This document shows positions 57,501 through 64,000 of a DNA stretch of 64,000 nucleotides, piece by piece. Position 1 is the first letter of the stretch, and each line of letters opens with the position of its first letter. A program made the position numbers and the translations under genes. Under the pieces are notes generated by a model. The model was not told the origin of the DNA. It made no database searches and saw only the letters and a program-made list of their open reading frames with translations. Origin of the DNA: Armigeres subalbatus (lineage: Eukaryota; Arthropoda; Insecta; Diptera; Culicidae); NCBI RefSeq assembly GCF_024139115.2, contig NC_085141.1:239745047-239809046 (forward strand), given 5' to 3'.

Positions 57501-58359
57501 TTTTTCGTGAGCATTGTCATGGTATGTACCTATCATGCATTTGTTGTTGTTGAAGATACCCGTTTCCTCCCGATCATAAAGTCTATTCTCTAAGAGGTAT
57601 ATTTTTTGCAGGTAAACTATAGACGTACACGTGTATATAAATCTTTGATTTTGCAGCTTTTGTCTTAAAAATAACATTTCTGATATGTTTCTATCAACGT
57701 TATTATCAACAGGTTTCAACACTATTAAAAGAATTTTTCGCCAGTCACGTGCAATGAAAATTATGACACTATCAATACTTGGATCACAATCACAACACTG
57801 GATCGTGTCTAAGTTTCTTATAGATGCTATGAATAATTAAATCAAAATATCATGAAAACAACTTGTTTAAATCACGTCCCTTAACAATAAAATCTGCATC
57901 AAACTGCAATTCTCGAAATAACTTACACAGAAAAAAAATTTTTTTTACTAAATGTGAAAATTGTGAAATGTTTGAAATGTCATAACTTTTTTGTTTATTA
58001 GTTTACCATCACCAAATTTTTATGGTAGATAGCTAATATAATGGACCGTTTTCCCTAAAAAATTGCGTTCGAAAAAGATAGGGTTTTGAGACATTTGAGT
58101 TTTTGTGACAAAATGATATTTTAAAGGCAAAAAACATTTTTTTACTGTGCGCATTTTCTTAAGAATCACCATTTAGTTGTCTAACTTTGCTGAAAAAATC
58201 ATAACAATCGAACATTCCGTTTTTGCTGTGCAGCTTTTTAAATATTTTTGAACCATTTTCACATACACCCTTTTGAAAAGTTAGTCGTGACTCAATATGA
58301 AGATTTGATATCGAAAAATGACGATTTAGATGAAATTGAAAAACTGTGCAGAGTTTCAA
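54559..58359 (-). mobile_element. 3.8-kb DNA transposon with about 515-bp terminal inverted repeats
   Basis: The left TIR is 54559-55076 and the right TIR is 57845-58359. They align along their length with scattered differences. The outer end is TTGAAAC(T/C)(T/C)TGCACAG and the inner end lies near TTAAACAAGTTGTTT. One transposase-like gene lies between them on the minus strand. TSD not resolved. Long TIRs of this size are unusual for common insect superfamilies. Confidence 0.9.
55467..57370 (-). pseudogene. Decayed transposase-like gene (DDE-type suspected)
   Basis: In order on the minus strand: a Cys block (LNCCRPFDGKKC, then RICTSCRLNVDKR), a linker rich in S, T and E, and a helical region (EKLLILSMLPSSWSIQDAI). 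Next come DDEVSRAMPGQKIMY, CVCTTHENINLILHSL and CYLRSCSDCP. Then VICDFSENYSFVLQDEVQSH and ATIHPFVIYF, and, after a break near 55795, MSDGAASQYTNRKNF and DAEWHFFATSHGKGPCDAIG. I recall this combination from a widespread, poorly characterised metazoan transposon-encoded family; D-F-S-E-N-Y, S-D-G and A-E-W are plausible DDE acids. Lesions: frameshifts near 57190 and 56938, a stop at 56567-56569, and a stop and frame break near 55795. Not functional. Confidence 0.75.
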
Positions 58360-58571
58360 ATATTTTCGAAATGGTCGCTCAGGATCGACTGACATGCCCC
58401 CGTGGAATGCCTCAGCTCTAAAGGAACAAAGCACCACGCGTCGGGAATCAGCATTCTAGTATAGACATTGCGGGGAGACGCGTAGTACATTGTAGGTTAG
58501 CCCCACAAGGGCGTTTTGCTTTACCGAAATGTTAGATGTTTCATCAAAATGTGAAAAATTTCGTGTTTTCC

Positions 58572-58768
58572 TAGGGGGAATGACGACTTTGGTAGGCTTT
58601 GTTCTATTATTGTTTCTAGGGGGTTTTCTATAACTAATTATACTCAAATTTGGCCTAAACCTTCTTTGCATATCAAAGAATACTGTGGTCAAATTTCATA
58701 AAGTTTGGTCAACAAAAACCCCCCTGGCAATAATAGAACAAAACCTGCCAAAACCGTCATTTCCCCTA
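58572..58768. mobile_element. 197-bp TA-flanked MITE with TAGGGG ends
   Basis: The left end is TAGGGGGAATGACGACTTTG, then GTAGGCTTTGTTCTATTATT. The right end reversed is TAGGGGAAATGACGGTTTTG, then GCAGGTTTTGTTCTATTATT. TA flanks both ends. The homologous copy at 26675 lacks it and reads GA where the TA target would be. Confidence 0.88.
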
Positions 58769-58909
58769 CCTTCTTTTCTATTATTTTGACACTATTTTCG
58801 TCTAACCTACATAATTTTAGGTCTAGTTTTATAACTTCCATCCCAAACATGGAGAATATGAATGCATACTAGAAAAGCGTTTCGCTAGGGAGCCTTTTGA
58901 GGCCTTTCA

Positions 58910-59691
58910 CTTTTTTTTCGAAATAGTCGGCATGGAATATGCAAAACATCCAAAAAAAGTAAATCCATTCGCAACATGTTTTTAAAATTTGATCATTGAT
59001 TTCTACATAGCACTTTCGTCAAAAATTGGAACAATACCTATCGATTTGGTTACCCAATACCCATTTTTACTGATCCAGTAACAAAGCCACCCCATCTGTT
59101 TGAAAGCTTCGTTTCTTAACAAATCATTTCGCAAAAATTACTTTATCGAGTTTCACTTTGAATGGAAGGATAGATGCCAGTGACGCGAAGCACATTGAAT
59201 CTGATTTATTGAATAATCAATCCATCAACAACGCGGAGAGAGTTTAGATCACTCGATTTTCGCAATAATTGCAACCAGTATAGAATGACAAGTTGCCAGA
59301 GAAGAGGCTTGATTAAGTGGGTGTAAAATGAGCCAACAAAAGTGGTAAATGACGGATTGAATAATTGAGACATGGACTTAGCTGAATGGTTCTCATAATA
59401 ATTGAATTAGCAGATTAAGCAGAACGAAAAAACGTTTAGTAAGAAAAATGGAAGAAAACACGTATGGTTTGGGATGTCGGAGGTCCCACTGTTCGGAACG
59501 GTTCCATAAAACTCTGCACAGATGGCTAAAAAATAGGAACAAAAACGGGAGCAGGAATCTTATGACCCGGGATAGCGATCTCAGTGGCAATGGAAAACTA
59601 TCCAACGGTGTTCCAAGCGGAGATTTTTGCTATGATGAAATGTGCTAATATCTGTGTAGAGAGGAAATAAATATATGCAAATATTTGTATT
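58910..59691. other. Stretch without recognised gene
   Basis: Nothing recognised. Confidence 0.4.
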
Positions 59692-59915
59692 TTCACAGAC
59701 AGTCCAGCGGCACTCAAAGCATTTAGTAGCTTTAATGTACGACAAAACTTGTCTGGGACTGCATTATTTCATTGCGAAAGGTGTGCCAAGAGAACTCCGT
59801 AAATCTGTACTGGGTTCCAGGACACTGTGGCATTGGAGGTAATGAAAAGGCAGACGAGCTTGCAAAACGAGGTTCAAACACACAGTTTATTGGCCCAAAA
59901 CCTTTCTTCGGTATG
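59692..59915 (+). pseudogene. LINE RNase H domain fragment
   Basis: One frame reads DSPAALKAFSSFNVRQNL. After a shift near 59800, VYWVPGHCGIGGNEKADELA then KRGS follows. W-V-P-G-H and N-E-K-A-D-E-L-A are the last catalytic block of LINE RNase H domains. It differs from the LOA/I-like copy here (WVPSHCSIYGNEKADSLA), so it represents another LINE family. Confidence 0.85.
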
Positions 59916-59950
59916 TCATATCTTTCGTTTTTGTAACATTTCTGTAACAT

Positions 59951-60110
59951 ATCATGAGGCTTACACGATGATACTTTTATGCCCAGGGAAGTCGAGACAA
60001 TTTCCAGTCAGAAAATTGCCTTGACCGGCACCGGGAGTCGAACCCTGCCACCCTCAGCATGGTCTTGCTTTGTAGCTGCCCGTCTTACCGCACGGCAAAG
60101 GATGGCCCCT
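59951..60110 (-). mobile_element. Feilai-like SINE, truncated at its 3' side
   Basis: On the minus strand it starts AGGGGCCATCCTTTGCCG, then GCGGTAAGACGGGCAGC, GGGTTCGACTCCCGGTGCC and GACTTCCCTGGGCATAAAAG, and stops after the ATGATAT region. The triplet tail seen at 14660 is absent. Confidence 0.88.
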
Positions 60111-60179
60111 GGACTCCTGGAAAGGTAGTGAGTTTTATTAACTCAATTTTACCGAACTGGGAAAATACGCGTCTTAGCT

Positions 60180-60365
60180 TAGCTAGACTTCCGAGCCACT
60201 CGTGAGGGTTGGCTAAAAGAATTCTGAGCTCCTCGAATGAAAGTTACTGAGCCTCTTAAAAGGGGGCTTCCGAGCCTCATGCAAGGGGTCTTTCGAGCCC
60301 CTCGAGATGAGGCTTTGAGCATCTTGAAATTACGTTTCTGAGCCTTTTGAAAATAGGCTTCTAAG
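60180..60365. repeat. CTTCCGAGCC minisatellite, short block
   Basis: Irregular units of about 25-30 bases, of the form GCTTCCGAGCCTCTTGAAAG. Same family as 62146-62990. Confidence 0.8.
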
Positions 60366-60545
60366 CTGTGGGGTTTGAGTAAGTTACCATCAGCGTGTGA
60401 TTACATATTACCGCCTCAGCGTGTCAATCGGTAAGCAGCAAGCCATGACTCGGCTTCTTCTCGTCAGATCTCCGTGGCGTGCACACGCACCGACGGAGAG
60501 CTGATGTCATCGCATTTCACCGCAGCCATTTTGGAGCCGCACATT
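60366..60545. repeat. Duplicated core, copy 1 (near-empty site)
   Basis: TTTGAGTAAGTTACCATCAG, then CGTGTGATTACATATTACC, GTGTCAATCGGTAAGCAGCA and GCCATTTTGGAGCCGCACA recur in copy 2 at 61797-62145. The MITE present there is absent here. Copy 1 has an extra short stretch (about CAGATCTCCGTGGCGTGCAC) before the GACGGAGAGCTG site. Confidence 0.85.
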
Positions 60546-60589
60546 TTAGCGATCCATTCAAGTGTTTAATGTTCGAAAAATACAGTATT

Positions 60590-61020
60590 TAGTGGTTTGA
60601 AAGGAATTATAACTAAAGTGGCTTGTATTGCAACAAAGCGCGTCGGGATGACCACTGGAAAATTGATTGTGGCTTGTAAAACCACAAAGCGCGTCGGGAA
60701 GATCGCTGGAAAATGGATTGTGGTTTGTAAAAGCACAAAGCGCGTCTGGAAGACCGCTGGAAAACGGATTGTGGTTTGGAAAACCACAAAGCGCGTCAGG
60801 ATGACCGCTGGAAATGGATTGTGGTTTGGAAAACCACAAAGCGCGTCAGGATGACTGCTGGAAAATGGATTGTGGTTTGGAAAATCACAAAGTGTCTGGA
60901 AGACCGATGATAAACTGGTTGTGGTTTTGAAATTCACAAGTGGCGTCTGAAAAACTGCTGAAAAATAGTTTATGATTTGGTAAATCATAAAGCGCGTCTG
61001 GGAGACTGCTAAAAAAAGTG
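60590..61020. repeat. About 57-60-bp minisatellite, CACAAAGCGCGTC units
   Basis: About seven units: ACCACAAAGCGCGTC, then GGAxGACCGCTGGAAAAT, then GGATTGTGGTTTGGAAA. Frames on both strands stay open across several units because the unit length is often a multiple of three, which explains the long frames at 60566-61060 and 60597-60854. Confidence 0.92.
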
Positions 61021-61029
61021 TTGCCGATC

Positions 61030-61796
61030 TAGATAATTCCAGGATAAGTCCTGGAAGCATAGATTTTGGTTAAAATAAATTTATTTTAAAATTTATGCAA
61101 TTGACAGTATACATGAGACACAAGTTAAGCTTATTCTAACGAAATCTGAGACATATGGAGAATCATCATATGCCACAAAGTTGTTTGGAAGGCGAAACAC
61201 ATTATCTTGAAGTTTATTTTCGGATTCACTGACTTAGTAGTCATATCGGAATTGCCCGTTGGATCAGATATCCGATTTTCACGAAGTTTAAAAAACGTTT
61301 CCAGCTTTCACAAAGCTGGAGTTTGGAGTTGTTGGCTAATAGTACTAGTTGACATAAGTCTAAAATTGAGGTATGATATCTCTATCTTTTTTAAATAAAT
61401 ATCATTTTCAAGGCGATTGTTCGGAAGTTTAATATTGACACGTTGAAGGTCAGCTAGGTGGTGTTACTATACACGAGGCTGATAAATGGATTAATTCGGC
61501 AGAATAAGTTATTTAGACTATTGCTGCAATCTATAATGTGTATTAAGAGATCAATACATAACACTAGGTAAAAACTTAGATTACCATTTAAACGAGACAT
61601 TCTATTGACTTCCATATAGTTGTTCTGCGATTGAAAACCCCGATGTTAAGACAAGTTTATTTTGGAGTTCAGTTTTCAAATGCAATATGTTCAACGTTCA
61701 TCTTCGTCTCGCACAAAAAAAAGTTTGAAAAACACACTGCGTCCTATGCTAGAGGATTTTTTTGTTGCTTTTTTGTGAGAGAAGAAGGGGAATGTG
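61030..61796. other. Stretch without recognised gene
   Basis: AT-rich; nothing recognised. Confidence 0.4.
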
Positions 61797-62145
61797 GACT
61801 TTGAGTAAGTTACCATCAGCGTGTGATTACATATTAGGTTCTGCAGCGTTTTTACGTAACCTCAATCTGATGACAGATTAGTAGTACTTCTTGCTGGACT
61901 CGGGGGCAGCCAACCAATCACGAACTCGACCCTTGTCGGAGTTCTCGTCGGAGTCAGTGGAAAGTACTACTGAACTGTCAAAAAAGTTCATTTTACGAGA
62001 GCCGAATTCATTCGTGACGTCATGCTGCAGAACCTAATTACCACCTCAGCGTGTCAATCGGTAAGCAGCAAGCCATGACTCGGCCTCTTCTCGACGGAGA
62101 GCTGCTGTCATCGCATTTCACCACAGCCATTTTGGAGCCGCACAT
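61797..62145. repeat. Duplicated core, copy 2 (MITE-filled)
   Basis: Matches 60366-60545 on both sides of the MITE at 61835-62037. The CTTCCGAGCC minisatellite follows it directly, whereas in copy 1 that minisatellite precedes the core. Confidence 0.85.
61835..62037. mobile_element. 203-bp MITE with TAGGTTCTGCAGC ends
   Basis: TAGGTTCTGCAGC at the left and GCTGCAGAACCTA at the right are perfect inverted repeats. Comparison with 60366-60545 shows insertion in ACATATTACC. The duplication is AT/TA-rich and its exact length is ambiguous (2-4 bp). Confidence 0.9.
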
Positions 62146-62990
62146 AAGCTTCTCGAAGGAAGAATTCCGAGCCCCTCCAAAGGAAGTTTCCGATCCTCTT
62201 GAAAGGGGACTTCCGACGCTTTTTAAAAGAGGCTTCCGAAACACTTGGAAGGGGGCTGGCTGAAAAAAGAATTCCGAGCCCCTCGAAAGGAAGTTTTCGA
62301 GCCTAAAGAAAGGGGTCTTTCGAACCTCTTGAAAGGAGACATTGACTATCTAAAAATGACGTTGCTGATCCTTTTGAAAGTAGAATTCCAAGCTTCTAGA
62401 AAGAAGAATTCCGAGCCCCTCGAGCTTCCGAGCCTCTTGAAAGAGGGCTTCCGGGTCTTTTTAAAGAGAAGTTCTAACCCTCTTGAAAAGGGGGCTTCCG
62501 ACTCTTTTGAAAAGAGGCTTCCGAACAACTTCAAAGTGGGCTGGCTGAAGGAAGAATTCCGAGCCCCTCGAAAAGAGGTTTCCTAGCCATTTGAAAGGGA
62601 GCTTCCGAGTCTCTTGAAAGAGGGCTTCCAACTCTCTTGAAAAGGGAGCTTCCGAGCCTTCTGAAACCGAGCTTCTGACCATTTTGAAAATAGGCTTCCG
62701 AGCCACTTGTGGAGGTTGGCTGAAAGAATTCCGAGCCCCTCGAAAGGCTTTCGAGCCTCTTGAAATTACGTTGCTGAGCTTTCAGAAAGTAGAAGTAGAA
62801 GAATTCCTCGGAAGAAACTTTCCGAGCCACTTGAAAATGGGCTTCCAACTCTCCTGAAAGGGGACTTCGGCCCTTTCGAAAAGAGGCTTCCGAACCACTT
62901 GAAAGAGGGTTGGTTAAAAGAAAAATTTTGAGTCTCTCGAAAGGAGGTTTCCAAGCCTCTTAAAAGGGGATTTGAAAGAAGGCTTTAGAA
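62146..62990. repeat. CTTCCGAGCC minisatellite, long block
   Basis: About 30 degenerate units of the type GGGGCTTCCGAGCC(T/C)CTTGAAA, with recurrent higher-level phrases such as GGCTGGCTGAA and GAATTCCGAGCCCCTCGAAA (62269, 62545, 62726). Translations in all frames are repetitive (F, K, R, S, E) and I do not call them genes. Confidence 0.88.
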
Positions 62991-63410
62991 CCGCTTTAAA
63001 AAAAAAAAGCTTTCATGGCTTAAGCCTTCTGAACCTTCAAATTCAATAATTTAGTTAAGAAGTATTTTTCTAACATATTTCATAATTTTGTTTCGATCAA
63101 GTAGAATGCTTTTGAAGATTATTTTGTTCTTTCATCCCACAACACTTCATACACTGTGTTGGCTATGATTGACATGATTCGATATGTTCTGATTTACTGA
63201 TTACTATGCATATTATGTACAATTCAAAGTCTTGCAACATAAATTTATACAATTATCAAAACTACCAATAATCTTTTATTGGAATTTTAATACGTCCGCC
63301 ATAACGCATTTTCGTCCGGGGTAACCCCTGGGATCAGCGAAGATACCCCTGGGGGTACATGTACCCCAGGTTGAGAACTGATATTGATGTTGATGTTGAT
63401 GATAAGAATG
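62991..63410. other. Stretch without recognised gene
   Basis: GGGGTAACCCCTGGGAT and GGGGGTACATGTACCCC at 63318-63365 are short palindromic motifs. A short (GATGTT)n-like run lies near 63380. No gene. Confidence 0.4.
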
Positions 63411-63512
63411 TTTACGTCTTGCAGTAGACATCCATTATATGTCTCTTCAAGCTGCGCTTCTTTCTCTTCGCCGGGATTCCCTTCATGTGGGCAGCTTACG
63501 TTGATGATAACC
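63411..63512 (-). pseudogene. RTE endonuclease fragment
   Basis: The minus strand reads IINVSCPHEGNPGEEKEAQL, then EETYNGCLLQD. This matches SIINVHCPHEGRPDDEKEAF and LEQTYDGCPLRD of the 22011-25043 copy. Confidence 0.85.
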
Positions 63513-64000
63513 CGAGCAGCACAAGTCAGGCAAAAATGGTTGCAGAAACTTGATTGTAACCAAGTCTGGTTGCATGTGAGTTGCAGTTACCTACGTGGAA
63601 TATGTGTGCTGCTGGGGAACGCAGTGGAAATATCGCCATGTGCTATGTTGGACAGGTCTCCTGCTCGTTTGGAACGCGCATTTGTATTGATATGACAGAT
63701 GATTCTGTTCCAATTTTGACACTTGACAACACTGTTATTATAGTCACTGTAGAAATAACGAGCTTTGATCCCCAATCTGCACCGGTTGCCGCTCGACGCC
63801 CGCTTTTCCGAATTGCTGTTGTCTCTTGCAAAGCGCCACAACGTCGGAGTTGCGGGGAAATTGATTCCCATAGACTATCTTGTTACAATCTAATTAGTCG
63901 AGTAACGTGAAAATTCCATATTTCAAGGTTGGAAACATAATTCTTTTTCGTGCTGTTCGTTTAATAGACTTTATATGCGGTTTATTTGGGTATGCGCAAG
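63513..64000. other. Stretch without recognised gene at window end
   Basis: Overlapping frames on both strands (63581-63910 plus, 63587-63871 minus) show no domain I recognise. Confidence 0.35.

Larger units (their letters stand above)
54322..58909. mobile_element. Second copy of the 25.9-kb TA-flanked element, twice interrupted
   Basis: The left part (54322-54558) shares GGAAAACTCAT(A/G)A and nearby sequence with 26060-26095. The right part (58360-58909) matches 26515-26841: GGAACAAAGCACCA, AATCAGCATTCTAGTAT, GTACATTGTAGGTTAG, AATGTTAGATGTTTC. The inserts are the large DNA transposon (54559-58359) and a MITE (58572-58768), neither present in the first copy. The outer ends are approximate. 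Confidence 0.65.

Noticed and set aside
60566..61060. 164-codon repetitive protein
   Set aside because: It is the minus-strand translation of a minisatellite that is also open on the plus strand.
62038..62954. Several 60-113-codon ORFs in both strands
   Set aside because: All are translations of the CTTCCGAGCC minisatellite.
1..64000. Endogenous viral elements
   Set aside because: I looked for RNA-virus polymerase, nucleoprotein or glycoprotein motifs and for LTR retrovirus-type protease, integrase and envelope regions and recognised none; all RT sequences here are of the non-LTR type.

Overview
The window looks like transposon-rich intergenic DNA from a culicine mosquito, most likely Aedes. 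The reasons are Feilai-like tRNA SINEs with a triplet-repeat tail, JAM1-like RTE LINEs, an RNase H-bearing LOA/I-like LINE, many short TIR elements of AT-rich composition, and no recognisable conserved host gene. Nearly every long open reading frame belongs to a mobile element. Family names come from remembered motifs, not from a database search.

Layout. 1-7264 is a roughly 180-bp satellite with 40 complete units and higher-order structure; decayed satellite motifs follow to 7560. 7571-9085 is a broken LINE reverse transcriptase. 13502-21635 is a TIR-bounded segment of 8.1 kb inserted into an old minus-strand RTE relic. It holds a Feilai SINE, several MITEs, a Helitron-like element, a tiny LINE tail and a perfect 174-bp palindrome. 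21759-25057 is a full-length RTE LINE with a 13-bp target-site duplication. 25438-28760 is an older minus-strand RTE split by a TA-flanked element that itself carries another MITE. 32027-33242 is a tandem run of four Helitron-like units. 34784-40039 is a full-length LOA/I-like LINE with a 12-bp target-site duplication and two ORFs, each with one frameshift.

40893-42844 has termini that resemble Transib/RAG-type ends (CACGGTG, 5-bp duplication). 46070-49145 has piggyBac-like ends and encloses a 1.2-kb TIR element that carries a possible spliced gene. 53078-53635 is a short retroposon with a tandem 5' part and a (TATGC)n tail. 54559-58359 is a DNA transposon with TIRs of about 515 bp and a decayed transposase-like gene, nested in a second copy of the 25.9-kb element. 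60180-62990 holds two minisatellite families around a duplicated core; one core copy contains a MITE and the other preserves the near-empty site.

Nested insertions give a relative order of events: the old RTE relics came first, then the TIR elements inside them, then SINEs and MITEs inside those. The full-length RTE and LOA/I-like copies look young, because their target-site duplications are perfect. The satellite is the most interesting candidate functional locus, because its period and organisation resemble the piRNA-producing satellite described in Aedes.
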